Source: Acidobacteriota bacterium (GTDB lineage: Bacteria > Acidobacteriota > Terriglobia > Acidiferrales > UBA7541). From it: a DNA stretch of 46,347 nt. The stretch is from NCBI GenBank assembly GCA_003225315.1, contig QHZD01000006.1:1-46347 (forward strand), in the 5' to 3' direction. Made by a program: the position numbers and the translations under genes. Shown here piece by piece: positions 1 to 10,380 of this stretch. The notes below the pieces were generated by a model. The model had not been told where the DNA came from. It made no database searches and saw only the letters and a list, made by a program, of their open reading frames with translations. Numbering within the stretch: the first letter of the stretch is position 1; every line of letters starts with the position of its first letter.

Positions 1-125
1 CGAAACCTCCGGCCTTTGCGAGATGCGAAGGGATGTCGTAAAAGTGCAGTAGCAGGTTAGACTTGCGCTACAGAATCGTGCCTCAAAGACCACCCGTATT
101 TTGACCCTGAAGAAGGCGGTGAGGA

Positions 126-446
126 GTGGGCCCCGAACGTCGTCGCGCTCCACGCTATTCCATCATCGCCGATGCCGAAGTAACGGAAATCGCGAGCGAA
201 ACAAAGCTTAGCGCCAGGACCAGCGACTTGAGCGCCGGGGGATGCTTTCTGGACATGATCAATCCTTCTCCAGAGGGAACAGAGATTGTGGTCAGAATCT
301 CACGCACCGATGCGACATTTGCAGCGCGCGGAAAAGTCGTGTTTCAATTCCCCAATATGGGAATGGGGGTTATGTTCACAAACGTCCCGACTAGTCAGCA
401 GGCCGTTCTGGAAAAATGGCTCGAAGAGTTGAGCGGCGGCGGATGA
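126..446 (+). CDS. PilZ domain protein
   Basis: A 106-residue single-domain protein. The N-terminal RRRAPRYSI segment and the downstream DLSAGGCFL segment match the two c-di-GMP-binding signatures of PilZ (RxxxR and D/NxSxxG). It is therefore likely a cytoplasmic c-di-GMP receptor that passes the signal to a partner not identifiable here. The start is a GTG with an AGAAGG-like ribosome site about 9 nt upstream. The gene stands alone. An HD-GYP phosphodiesterase elsewhere in the window could act on the same second messenger, but no direct link is shown. Confidence 0.85.
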   Translation: MGPERRRAPRYSIIADAEVTEIASETKLSARTSDLSAGGCFLDMINPSPEGTEIVVRISRTDATFAARGKVVFQFPNMGMGVMFTNVPTSQQAVLEKWLEELSGGG

Positions 447-681
447 AAGAGGGAGCCGGTATTGATCCCATTGCCAGCTCTCCCGTAGCAGGCCGACGGT
501 TTTTCGACCGGATCGGAATCTTCGATCGCCGGAGCGAAGCGCGAAGAAAAAAATAGCCCTACTACTCTTTCTCCCATTCGGAAAAGAGCGCGGCCGGGAG
601 TGGCTGCGGCACTGATGTGAAGACCGGACAATGAAGGCTAATTCTGTTGTATCCTTGGCGGGACGGAGTCCCCTAACCTTT

Positions 682-894
682 ATGGCCGATCAAGAGATCA
701 TCTTTACCGTCGAAGACGCGCCCGAAGGCGGTTACACGGCGCGAGCGCTGGGGTATGCCATCTTCACGCAGGGCGAGACACTCGAAGAATTGCGCCGAAT
801 GGTGCGAGACGCGGTCAACTGTCATTTTGAAAAAGAGAACAAGCCCCGACTAATCCGGCTGCACATGGTAAAGGACGAGATCATCGTTGCCTGA
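682..894 (+). CDS. hicB: HicB-family antitoxin
   Basis: About 70 residues from the ATG at 682; an in-frame ATG at 631 would add 17 residues that do not look like family sequence. The segment from FTVEDAPEGGYTARALGY through GETLEELRRMVRDAV is typical of the partial RNase H-like fold of HicB antitoxins. It lies 8 bp upstream of a HicA gene, in the antitoxin-first order common in environmental bacteria. It has no obvious C-terminal DNA-binding domain, so it probably neutralises HicA by direct binding. Autoregulation is not evident from the sequence. Confidence 0.8.
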   Translation: MADQEIIFTVEDAPEGGYTARALGYAIFTQGETLEELRRMVRDAVNCHFEKENKPRLIRLHMVKDEIIVA

Positions 895-902
895 GGTACG
901 GC

Positions 903-1148
903 GTGAAATTGCCGCGTGACCTTGCCGGCGCGGAATTGGCCAAGCTGCTTCGCCGATATGGTTACGAGGAGATCCGGCAGTCCGGAAGCCACATTCGTGT
1001 GAGATCCACGGCTAAAGGCTCAGAACACCAAGTCACCATTCCCGCGCACACGTCGCTAAAGGTCGGCACGCTCAGCGGCATCCTGCTAGAAATCGCCACG
1101 TACCTGGAAATTAGCAAAGAGACGCTTGCCCGAGAACTGTTCGACTAG
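903..1148 (+). CDS. hicA: HicA-family toxin (mRNA interferase)
   Basis: An 81-residue protein of the YcfA/HicA double-stranded-RNA-binding-fold family. The GSHIRVR segment carries the conserved catalytic histidine (about residue 30), followed by the VTIPAH strand and the L(K)xGTLxxIL helix typical of HicA. Members cleave mRNA and are neutralised by HicB, encoded just upstream with an 8-nt gap. The start is GTG at 903. The length is normal, the catalytic His is present and no frameshift is seen, so the module looks intact. Confidence 0.85.
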   Translation: MKLPRDLAGAELAKLLRRYGYEEIRQSGSHIRVRSTAKGSEHQVTIPAHTSLKVGTLSGILLEIATYLEISKETLARELFD

Positions 1149-1193
1149 GGGCACGAGCCGCAGGCTAGCCGAAGTGTTTCCGGGACACAAATG

Positions 1194-2522
1194 CTAAATG
1201 GTGTTCCAGGGTTTGCGGTACTGCTTGGTGAGCAGTTTGTTGGCTTCGGGGTCGTTCAGGAACTGCTCGTCGTCGCGGTTCCAGCGCAGTTTGCGCCCTA
1301 GTTTGAAAGCGATATTGGCCAGGTGGGGTGCGCTTGTGGAGCGGTGCGTGGTCTCAATGTCGGAGTTGGGCTTTTTGCGCGAACGCATGCATTCGAGGAA
1401 GTTGAGCACGTGTGGGTAGTGCTGCGCGGAGCCTTCGCTGCGGATGGTGGCGAACGCCGTGACGCTCTCGCCTCCGACGGGCTTGCGTTCTGGCCACACG
1501 GTGTAGCCTTCGCGGTCGATGAATAGCGTCCCCTCGGTGCCATAAAACTGGATGCCGTAGCCGTGACCGTCTGGCCCACGCGAGTTGGCGTGGCGATTGC
1601 TCCAGGTCACGATAAATTCCTTGCCGCTTACCGGCGATGCCGGATATTCGAAGACTACCTCGAGTGTGTCCGGAATTTCGCCGTTGTCCTGGATGACATA
1701 TTTTCCTCCGAAGGCACTGACTTCTTTTGGCGCATCAACGTCCATCGCCCAGTGCACGATGTCCAGCAAGTGCACGCCCCAGTCGGTGAGTGTTCCCCCG
1801 GAATAGTCCCAAAAAGAGCGGAAGCTTCCGATGCAACGATTGCGGTTGTAGGCATGATAAGGAGCTGGCCCAAGCCAAAGGTCCCAGTCTAGCCACGGGG
1901 GCGCATCGCCGTCAGGAGGATTGCCCATGCCTTCCGGCGAACTGTTGCTGTGAATCCACGTCTCGGCGCGCGTGACTTTTCCGATTTTCCCCCCGCGCAC
2001 AAGCTCGACGGCTTTTTGAAAATGTTCGCCGGAGCGTTGCTGCGTGCCTACCTGCACGACGCGGTTGTGCTTCGACGCGGCCTGCACCATCTTGCGGCCC
2101 TCAGCCAGCGCATGTGAGAGGGGCTTCTCGACGTAAACATCCTTGCTGGCTTCGCAAGCCATGATCATGGGGATGGCGTGCCAATGGTCAGGGGTGGCGA
2201 TGATTACCGCCTGGATGTCCTTGTTGTCGAGGATGGAGCGAAAATCCTTGAAGCCCTTGGCCTTGCCGTCGGTCAGTTCGAGAGCGCGGTCCAGATTGGG
2301 CTGGAAGGGATCGGCGATGGCGACGGCGTCGACCTGGCCGGAGCGGAGGAAGTCCCTCAGGTCGAATTGACCCATTCCGCCGGCGCCGATCAAGCCTACG
2401 CCGATGCGGTCGTTGGCCCCAAGGACGCTGCGAGCAAGCGGTCCGGCAGAGGCGACCACGCTTACGGCGGCGCCTGCGAGGCCCTTATTGAAGTGCCTAC
2501 GAGTTATCTCAAAGTCGGCCAT
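1194..2522 (-). CDS. Gfo/Idh/MocA-family oxidoreductase, Tat-exported
   Basis: A 442-residue NAD(P)-dependent oxidoreductase. The N-terminus TRRHFNKGLAGAAVSVVASAG is a twin-arginine signal, so the protein is probably exported folded. The Rossmann motif GLIGAGGMG follows, then the EKPL segment typical of the family and a C-terminal dimerisation domain. Such exported members are abundant in Acidobacteriota and Planctomycetota and act on sugars or inositols; the substrate here is unknown. The ATG at 2522 is preferred over 2591 because GGGAG lies just upstream and the Tat motif begins there. The gene stands alone. Confidence 0.85.
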   Translation of the reverse strand: MADFEITRRHFNKGLAGAAVSVVASAGPLARSVLGANDRIGVGLIGAGGMGQFDLRDFLRSGQVDAVAIADPFQPNLDRALELTDGKAKGFKDFRSILDNKDIQAVIIATPDHWHAIPMIMACEASKDVYVEKPLSHALAEGRKMVQAASKHNRVVQVGTQQRSGEHFQKAVELVRGGKIGKVTRAETWIHSNSSPEGMGNPPDGDAPPWLDWDLWLGPAPYHAYNRNRCIGSFRSFWDYSGGTLTDWGVHLLDIVHWAMDVDAPKEVSAFGGKYVIQDNGEIPDTLEVVFEYPASPVSGKEFIVTWSNRHANSRGPDGHGYGIQFYGTEGTLFIDREGYTVWPERKPVGGESVTAFATIRSEGSAQHYPHVLNFLECMRSRKKPNSDIETTHRSTSAPHLANIAFKLGRKLRWNRDDEQFLNDPEANKLLTKQYRKPWNTI

Positions 2523-2628
2523 TTTTCTCCCTACCTCCATTTCAGTCTTGCTAGCGACAGCGCCGAGCGTTCCGCCCGGCGGCCTGGACATTTTCGCGCA
2601 ATTTGCGATGCAGGAGGGAAGGAAAAAG

Positions 2629-2667
2629 ATTTAACACAGAGGTCACAGAGCTAGAGAGCACAGAGGC
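2629..2667. repeat. Dispersed CACAGAG-type repeat
   Basis: Three copies of CACAGAG (2635, 2644 and 2659) follow a TTTAA lead. Similar TTTAACRCAGAG stretches occur near 10344, 25891 and 38128 in this window. It lies between the oxidoreductase start and the end of the phosphate transporter. Function unknown. Confidence 0.5.
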
Positions 2668-2752
2668 CGGAGAGAAGAGAGAAAAATGAAATTCGAGGGA
2701 GCAGGAATGAAAATTGAGCGAAGAGGGGCGGCACGTTGCGCGGGACTCGTTT

Positions 2753-3748
2753 TTAGCGGAGCCAAAACGTGACGACGCGGAAGATGGTGGCACCGAAGAG
2801 GGCAGCTCCGGGAATGGTAAGAACCCAGGCGTAGACGATGCGGCGCGTGACGCCCCAGCGGACAGCGGAAAGGCGGCGAGTAGCGCCAACGCCAACGATG
2901 GCTCCGGTGACCGTGTGCGTGGTACTAACGGGAATGCCGAATTTTGCGGTGGCAAAGAGCGTGACGGCGCTGGCGGTTTCCGCCGCGAAGCCGCCGAACG
3001 AATTAAGCTTGGTGATGCGCTGGCCCATGGTTTTGATGATGCGCCAGCCTCCAGCCATGGTGCCGCCTGCCATAGCCAAGTGGCAACAGATGATGACCCA
3101 ATAGGGGACTTCGGAGGTCTTGAGCAGGCCACCAGTTACCAAGGCAGCGGTGATGATCCCCATGCCTTTCTGAGCGTCATTGGTGCCGTGGCCGAGGCTA
3201 TAGAGAGCAGCGGAAACGAGTTGCAACCGACGGAACCAGCGATCAACTCTCAACGGACGCTGCTTGCGGACGATCCAACTGGTCAGAACGGTGACGAGGA
3301 TGGCGACCAACATCCCGACCAAGGGAGAAAGAAAAATGAAAAGAACGGGCTTGAGCCAGCCGCCAAAGATAATGGCCTGGAAACCGGCGTGCGCGACAGC
3401 GGCGCCACCGTAACCGGCGATCAGCGCGTGCGACGAACTGGTGGGCAGGCCGAGAACAAGAGTGATCAGATTCCAGGTGATAGCGCCGAGAAGGCCGGCA
3501 AGGATCACTTTTTCGTCGACCATCTCGAGGCGAACCAGGCCCTTGGTGATGGTCTTGGCAACGGCCGTGCCGAACCAGAAGGCGGCCACAAAATTAAAGA
3601 ACGCGGCCCAAACGACGGCGCGGAAGGGTGTAAGGACGCGAGTGGATACGACGGTGGCGATGGAATTGGCGGCGTCATGCCAGCCATTGGAAAATTCAAA
3701 AGTAAGAGTGACGGCGATGACGACGAGGAGCAGAGTGAAGCTGTTCAC
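2753..3748 (-). CDS. pit: Inorganic phosphate transporter, PiT family
   Basis: A 331-residue polytopic membrane protein. The N-terminal FEFSNGWHDAANSIATVVSTR segment and the repeated GHGTNDAQKGMGII segment are the two inverted PiT signatures that bind phosphate. The protein imports phosphate, often as a metal-phosphate complex, coupled to H+ or Na+. It starts 3 bp after the DUF47 gene upstream, a pairing widely conserved between PiT carriers and PhoU-like accessory proteins. The length is at the short end for the family and no break is visible. Confidence 0.92.
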   Translation of the reverse strand: MNSFTLLLVVIAVTLTFEFSNGWHDAANSIATVVSTRVLTPFRAVVWAAFFNFVAAFWFGTAVAKTITKGLVRLEMVDEKVILAGLLGAITWNLITLVLGLPTSSSHALIAGYGGAAVAHAGFQAIIFGGWLKPVLFIFLSPLVGMLVAILVTVLTSWIVRKQRPLRVDRWFRRLQLVSAALYSLGHGTNDAQKGMGIITAALVTGGLLKTSEVPYWVIICCHLAMAGGTMAGGWRIIKTMGQRITKLNSFGGFAAETASAVTLFATAKFGIPVSTTHTVTGAIVGVGATRRLSAVRWGVTRRIVYAWVLTIPGAALFGATIFRVVTFWLR

Positions 3749-3751
3749 AGG

Positions 3752-4378
3752 TCAGGCGCTCTTGAGGATGACGCCTTCGATGACGTTGGCGACGTCTTCG
3801 CACTTGTCGACGGCGGTTTCGATGACTTCGAAGATTTCTTTCCACTTAATGATCTGGACGGAATCTTTCTCTTCGTCGAAGAGCTGGGCGATAAGCGTGC
3901 GGCAAAGGCGGTCGCTTTCGTTTTCGTAGCGATTGATCTCGATGCAGTGCTTGAGGGCTTCTTGCGAGGTTTCGAGTGCGCGGACGGCAGCCTCCACTTC
4001 GGCGGTGGCGGAGACGAGAACCTTGACGAGGTCCACAGTGCCGGTCCGAACAGTGTCCACGCGGTAAAGCACAAAACGGCTGGCGGCGGCATCGATGAGG
4101 TCGATCACATCGTCGAGGCGGCTGCAGAGCTCATAAATGTCTTCGCGGTCAAACGGAGTGATGAAGGTTTGATTGAGCTTGGTAAAGAGTGCGTGGGTAA
4201 GCTCGTCGCCTTCGTGCTCGATGGCTTTGACGATCTGCACCTGTTCTGGGACGCCGGTGTAGTGCGAGAGCATTTTCAGGAGGGCGTCGGCCCCCACATG
4301 GATATTCGCTGCTTGTTTGGCGAAGAGGTCAAAGAAGCCCTCTTCCCGCGGCAAGAACCGCTGCAAAAGTCCTGGCAT
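3752..4378 (-). CDS. DUF47 (PhoU-like) phosphate transport accessory protein
   Basis: A 208-residue, largely helical protein beginning MPGLLQRFLPREEGFFDLF, typical of DUF47/YkaA proteins. These have a PhoU-like helical-bundle fold and are encoded with PiT transporters, where they are thought to regulate or assist transport. It is cytoplasmic, with no signal peptide. It is the first gene of the two-gene unit with pit, 3 bp apart. No Pho box was identified in the 110 bp upstream; a CTCTCCCCT/AGGGGAGAG inverted repeat lies there, of uncertain meaning. Confidence 0.9.
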   Translation of the reverse strand: MPGLLQRFLPREEGFFDLFAKQAANIHVGADALLKMLSHYTGVPEQVQIVKAIEHEGDELTHALFTKLNQTFITPFDREDIYELCSRLDDVIDLIDAAASRFVLYRVDTVRTGTVDLVKVLVSATAEVEAAVRALETSQEALKHCIEINRYENESDRLCRTLIAQLFDEEKDSVQIIKWKEIFEVIETAVDKCEDVANVIEGVILKSA

Positions 4379-4489
4379 GGTGTGACTCTCCCCTGAAGAG
4401 TCTATGTCTTGAGGCTTACGGACGATAGCAGAGGGGAGAGAGGGTAGGCAAGTAAGGGGACCTAGGCTGGGGCATGGGGATAGGCAAAG

Positions 4490-4520
4490 AAAAAGGGCGG
4501 CCGTGAGGACCGCCCTTTTT
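4490..4520 (-). terminator. Rho-independent terminator of groES-groEL
   Basis: An 11-bp perfect stem (arms 4490-4500 and 4510-4520) with a 9-nt loop, and a T-run on the minus strand. It lies 30 bp beyond the groEL stop. The stem is flanked by A and T runs, so it could also work for plus-strand transcription. Confidence 0.85.
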
Positions 4521-4549
4521 GGATTGAGGTTACGGGCGAGCTGGAGAAC

Positions 4550-6205
<1,656 letters not shown>

Positions 6206-6345
6206 TCAATCCAAATGTTTCTTTTACTGCAAAAAACCCTCAGACTTGAAGGCCTGAGCTACAGATGCGGAGCGAACCTTCTTTTCTGCTTGCTCCGGCT
6301 GAAACCAAACTAATCACTAAGAACTGACAACAAGGAAGTGAAGAC

Positions 6346-6666
6346 TTACTTTCTGGACCCTGCCGCTTTGGCAGCGCCGCTGAGCTTGGCGAGGATCTCG
6401 TCCTCTTTTAAGATCAACAGCTCTTCGTCTTCGATTTTGATTTCCGTGCCGCTGTACTTGCCGAAGAGGACACGATCGCCGGCCTTGACATCCAGAGGCA
6501 CGCGCTCGCCCTTCTCGCGGCGGCCAGCGCCAACGGCGATGACTTCGCCTTCCTGCTGCTTTTCCTTGGCGGAGTCCGGAATGATGATGCCGCCCTTGAT
6601 GCTTTCTTTCTCTTCAATGCGCCTCACGACGACACGGTCGTGGAGCGGTGTAAGATTCACTGCCAT
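6346..6666 (-). CDS. groS: Co-chaperonin GroES (Hsp10)
   Basis: A 106-residue co-chaperonin. [16 protein letters not shown] at the N-terminus and the mobile-loop region [17 protein letters not shown] are typical. The ATG at 6666 is chosen because a full GGAGG lies 9 nt upstream; a longer reading frame back to 6732 would run through the operator. The C-terminus carries a short Ala/Lys-rich extension ([14 protein letters not shown]) beyond the usual end. It is the first gene of the groES-groEL operon. Confidence 0.97.
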   Translation of the reverse strand: MAVNLTPLHDRVVVRRIEEKESIKGGIIIPDSAKEKQQEGEVIAVGAGRREKGERVPLDVKAGDRVLFGKYSGTEIKIEDEELLILKEDEILAKLSGAAKAAGSRK

Positions 6667-6725
6667 CTTGAAAAACCTCCATAGGTGATGTTGCGGTTTG
6701 TAATGCGGCTGCAAGGAAAAGGCAA

Positions 6726-6752
6726 TTAGCACTCCTCGCAGCCGACTGCTAA
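6726..6752 (-). promoter_or_regulatory. CIRCE operator (HrcA site)
   Basis: TTAGCACTC, nine bases, then GACTGCTAA: the classic CIRCE inverted repeat with one mismatch in the second arm (C for G at the third base). It sits 60 bp upstream of groES and its outer arm touches the -10 box, so bound HrcA would block RNA polymerase. HrcA itself is not in this window. Confidence 0.92.
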
Positions 6753-6778
6753 TATAGCAGAAACTTCTGTCATGTCAA
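6751..6778 (-). promoter_or_regulatory. Vegetative promoter of groES-groEL
   Basis: On the minus strand a perfect TTGACA (-35, 6773-6778) and TATATT (-10, 6751-6756) are separated by 16 bp. The -10 box overlaps the CIRCE operator, fitting negative control of a housekeeping-sigma promoter by HrcA. Confidence 0.85.
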
Positions 6779-6933
6779 GGATTTAGCAGACTATTCGGGC
6801 GGTCTCCTGTGGAATTCTGGCCGAAGTTAAGTTGTTTAATTAGAGTAGTTTAGCTGGTGCAAGAAAAATATGGCACTTGGAGATTGTCCTGCAAGTCTGC
6901 CGGGCGTAGAATTTGGCACAACGGAGTCGTCGT

Positions 6934-8931
6934 ATGGGGTCACTGCTCTACATTCGGCTGATTGGCTACACAGCGGGGACACTGCTACAGCTTTTTTGGA
7001 TGGTAGTGATTCTGGGCTACCGTCGCCAGAGGAATTTTGAGCGAGTGTTCTTCTTTTTGTGCCTGGCGCTGTTCTTTTTTTATGGTGGGTCTCTTCTCGC
7101 GCTGAACGCGCAGATTCACTATGCGGTTCCGCCGCTCGCGCTGCAAGCATTTGCCGGAGCGCTACTATACATCGGGCTATGCACGCTGCCGCCGATTCTG
7201 ATTCATTTGCATCTTGAATACGCCGCCACCCGAGGGTTGCTGAAGAAACCAGACGCGAAACGCGTAATCCTGCTGGCAGCCTATGCGCCCATCGTGTTTT
7301 TTGCCCTGCGAGTCTATCCGTTGCTGGCCAACAATTCCGGATTGGATCTACTGGCACCGGGCAGAGCGCTGGGATTTGTCTACGGCGTGTGGTTAGCCGT
7401 CGCGTTCTTGATTTGCTTTTGGTGGCAGGGACGGTTCTCGGCAGAAGCCCCGGACGCGCCTCAGCGGACATTCCACAAGCAGCTCGCGAGGTTCTTTCTT
7501 GCGATCGGTGTGCTAGTCCTGTTGCTGCATGCCATGCCCGAAGGGCTGAGTCTTGCCGGAGCGGAAAAACTGAGCACCGCGCTAGCGTTCCTCGCCATGA
7601 TTCCTTTCACAGTGATGATGTGGATGGTGTTGAAGTTCAATTTTCTGAATATCGGCCGGCAGAAGAACCTTGTTTATGCGGTGTCTATCACTTTTTCGGC
7701 GTTGCTTTATCTGAGCCTGGTCCGCAGGGTGGGTACTTGGCTTGAGCCGGTGCTGCCGCCCGAGGCGACTGCCGCGGTGTTGTTGTTCGTCCTGGTTGTG
7801 TTCATCGAACCTATTCAGCGGGTTTTCGGAAGAAGGCTTCAGGCGACCGCCCAGCACGAGATGGACAGGGTGCAGCGGTTGACGAAGGAAATCCAGGGAG
7901 AAGCGCGGCAAGGCAATCTGGCGCAGCTTGAGAAATTCATCGAACGGCGAGTGAAGGAGCAATTTGAGCTTCGCGAGGTGCGACTGCAGTTGTGCACGAC
8001 GGGAAGTTCGCCACCGGACGCAAACATTTCTGCGGAACCACGGGCGGCACTCGCTTTCGATCCGAGGGAATTTTTTCTGATTCAAGGGAATCGGAGTCAA
8101 GGGGTACTCCGCGTGGAACCTCATGGAGCAATTATTTCTGGCGACACACGGGCGGCACTGGAATTCTTGTGCGAGCAACTGCCCGGGGCGCTGGATTTGT
8201 GCCGGCTGATCGAAGAAAAGTTGAGGCTGGAGAGGGAATTGGCGGAGCGCGAGAGATTGGCGCTGGTGGGGCAGATGGCGGCGAGCATCTCGCATAACTT
8301 GAAGAATCCGCTGGGGTCGATGAAGACAATTTTGCAAGTGCAGCTCGAGTATCCGGAGCTGCCGGAAACGATTCGCGGCGAAACCAAGATGGTGCTGGAC
8401 GAAATCAGCCGGCTTTCGACGAAGCTCAATCAGTTGCTCCAATTTAGCCGGCCTACGGTCCGAGGAGGCAGCGCCATTGGCAGTTGCGACGCTCGGGCAG
8501 CCGTTGAAGAGGTGGCCGGCGTCTTATCGCACGAGGCTGAGCGCCGGGGCGTAAAGATGGAAATCAAAGTTTCCGGCGGAAGGGCGATGGTGGCAGCCAG
8601 CGCGGAAGCGGTGAACGACATTGTGTCTAACCTGGTGGTGAATGCGTTGGAGGCCACTCCGCGCGGAGGGCAGGTCATCATTTGTGCTGCCTCGCGCGAC
8701 GGAGTTTGCACGCTGGCTGTGGAAGACGATGGCCCGGGAATTCCGGCGGGGCTGCGGGAAAAAATTCTCCAGCCTTTTTTTACGACCAAGTCGCAAGGAA
8801 CGGGATTGGGTCTGGCAATTGTGGCAAGGCGTGTCGCCGAGTTTGGCGGCAAGTTAGATTGGGAGAGTCCCGTGCGGAATGGAAATGGAACCAAATTTTA
8901 TGTGACGTTGCCAACGGGGGAAGGGAAGTAA
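6934..8931 (+). CDS. Membrane sensor histidine kinase
   Basis: A 665-residue kinase. The first ~300 residues form many hydrophobic segments (about eight), followed by a GAF-like linker, a HisKA domain and an HATPase domain. The phospho-accepting His (about residue 454) is in ASISHNLKNPLGS; the N box is NLVVNALEATPRGG and the G boxes are DDGPGIP and GTGLGLAI. The ATG at 6934 has GGAG seven bases upstream; a TTG at 6913 is also in frame. It lies 12 bp before an NtrC-type regulator, its likely partner. The multi-helix sensor suggests a membrane or lipophilic signal; the ligand is unknown. Confidence 0.9.
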   Translation: MGSLLYIRLIGYTAGTLLQLFWMVVILGYRRQRNFERVFFFLCLALFFFYGGSLLALNAQIHYAVPPLALQAFAGALLYIGLCTLPPILIHLHLEYAATRGLLKKPDAKRVILLAAYAPIVFFALRVYPLLANNSGLDLLAPGRALGFVYGVWLAVAFLICFWWQGRFSAEAPDAPQRTFHKQLARFFLAIGVLVLLLHAMPEGLSLAGAEKLSTALAFLAMIPFTVMMWMVLKFNFLNIGRQKNLVYAVSITFSALLYLSLVRRVGTWLEPVLPPEATAAVLLFVLVVFIEPIQRVFGRRLQATAQHEMDRVQRLTKEIQGEARQGNLAQLEKFIERRVKEQFELREVRLQLCTTGSSPPDANISAEPRAALAFDPREFFLIQGNRSQGVLRVEPHGAIISGDTRAALEFLCEQLPGALDLCRLIEEKLRLERELAERERLALVGQMAASISHNLKNPLGSMKTILQVQLEYPELPETIRGETKMVLDEISRLSTKLNQLLQFSRPTVRGGSAIGSCDARAAVEEVAGVLSHEAERRGVKMEIKVSGGRAMVAASAEAVNDIVSNLVVNALEATPRGGQVIICAASRDGVCTLAVEDDGPGIPAGLREKILQPFFTTKSQGTGLGLAIVARRVAEFGGKLDWESPVRNGNGTKFYVTLPTGEGK

Positions 8932-8943
8932 GGAATCGAAACC

Positions 8944-10344
8944 ATGAAGACGATTCTGATCGTTGATGACGAACCCGCGGCAAGATACGGCCTGCGAAAG
9001 GCGCTGGAGGCGAAGTATCGAATCGCGGAGGCGGACTCGGCGGAAGCAGCGCGAGAGGCGCTGCCTCGCGAACAACCGGACCTGGTGCTGCTGGACGTCG
9101 TGCTGCCGGGGCAGGATGGACTGTCGTTTTTGCGGTGGATACGCGAGCAGGGAAGCGAGGTGCCGGTGCTGATGGTTTCGGCGCTGGACACTGCGAAAAC
9201 GGCGGTCGAAGCGCTGCAGCTTGGAGCGGCGGATTACTTAGTGAAAGGATTCGAATTGGAAGAGCTGCGCCAGCGCGTTTCCACGCTACTGAAGCTGGCA
9301 ACACTTGAAAAAGAAAATGATGCGCTGCGGCGGCGATTGACCACCGAAGGACAGTTCGGCCAGATGATCGGCCGCTCGGCGGAGATGCGGCGCGCTTTCG
9401 AAATGGCGGACCGCGTGGCGCCTACAGATTCGACGGTACTGATCTTAGGAGAGAGCGGCACGGGAAAGGATTTGCTAGCACAGGAGATTCATGCGCGCTC
9501 GCCGCGAAGCGGCAAAGCCTATGTGGCGGTGAATTGCGCTGCACTCCCGGAAACGCTCATCGAATCGGAACTATTCGGCTACGAGCGCGGCGCATTTACG
9601 GGCGCGGCGCAGCAGAAAAAAGGAAAGTTCGAGCTGGCTTCGGGCGGCACGATTTTCCTGGATGAAATTGGGGACATGAATCCAGTGACGCAAGCTAAGG
9701 TTTTGCGGGTACTGGAAAATCGCACCATCGAGAGGCTGGGCGCGACGCAGTCGATTTCCGTGGATGTGCGGGTGATCAGCGCAACGCACCGCAATCTGCA
9801 GGCGGAGATTCGCGCAGGTAAGTTTCGCGAGGATTTGTTCTACCGGCTCCGCGTGGTGACGATTGAGCTGCCGCCGCTGCGGGCGCACAAAGAAGATATT
9901 GCGCTGCTGGCAGGAGGTTTCTTGCGATTGCATGGAGCGCGGCTGGGACGCAACGCGCGGCTGAAGCGCGAGGCGATGGCGGCGGTCGAGAAATACGATT
10001 GGCCGGGCAATGTGCGCGAATTGAAGAACGCTCTGGAGCGGAGCGTGGTGCTTTCCCGCGGCGACGAAATCGGCATCGAGGATTTGCCCGGCGAAGTCGT
10101 GCATGGCGAGGCCATCTCACGCAGACACAGCGGCGAGGAGCTGGACAATGGCATTGGCGAAAGGGATTTTCGCGAGGCCAAGCGAAAATTCGAGGTGGCC
10201 TACCTGACGAAACAATTGGCGAGTCATCGATGGAATGTTTCGCGAACGGCAGCGACGATCGGTTTGCACCGACAGAGCTTGCAGGAGAAGCTGCGGGAGC
10301 TTGGCATTCGGCGGCCAGGGCGTGAGCCACTTGAAGAGGAATAG
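8944..10344 (+). CDS. Sigma-54-dependent response regulator, NtrC family
   Basis: A 466-residue regulator with three domains. The receiver (1-120) has phospho-acceptor Asp51 in LVLLDVVLPG. The AAA+ sigma-54 activator domain has Walker A GESGTGKD at 169-176 and GAFTGA at 216-221, the loop that contacts sigma-54. A Fis-type helix-turn-helix near the C-terminus reads NVSRTAATIGLHRQSLQ. It would turn on sigma-54 promoters once phosphorylated by the adjacent kinase. No sigma-54 promoter with correct GG-N10-GC spacing was found nearby, so its targets probably lie elsewhere. Confidence 0.93.
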   Translation: MKTILIVDDEPAARYGLRKALEAKYRIAEADSAEAAREALPREQPDLVLLDVVLPGQDGLSFLRWIREQGSEVPVLMVSALDTAKTAVEALQLGAADYLVKGFELEELRQRVSTLLKLATLEKENDALRRRLTTEGQFGQMIGRSAEMRRAFEMADRVAPTDSTVLILGESGTGKDLLAQEIHARSPRSGKAYVAVNCAALPETLIESELFGYERGAFTGAAQQKKGKFELASGGTIFLDEIGDMNPVTQAKVLRVLENRTIERLGATQSISVDVRVISATHRNLQAEIRAGKFREDLFYRLRVVTIELPPLRAHKEDIALLAGGFLRLHGARLGRNARLKREAMAAVEKYDWPGNVRELKNALERSVVLSRGDEIGIEDLPGEVVHGEAISRRHSGEELDNGIGERDFREAKRKFEVAYLTKQLASHRWNVSRTAATIGLHRQSLQEKLRELGIRRPGREPLEEE

Positions 10345-10380
10345 GATTTAACGCAGAGAAGACAAAGAGCAGAGAAGAGA
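10344..10380 (+). repeat. Dispersed TTTAACGCAGAG repeat
   Basis: GGATTTAACGCAGAG followed by purine-rich AGACAAAGAGCAGAGAAG fills the gap between the regulator stop and mobA. It is related to stretches near 2629, 25891 and 38128. Confidence 0.45.

Noticed and set aside
2714-4396. 560-codon open frame on the plus strand
   Set aside because: Antisense to the PiT and DUF47 genes with Gly/Asp-rich, low-complexity product; both minus-strand genes are clear.
6860-6932. Sigma-54 promoter upstream of the histidine kinase
   Set aside because: A TGGCAC at 6871 looks like a -24 box, but no GC lies at the required 10-bp spacing.
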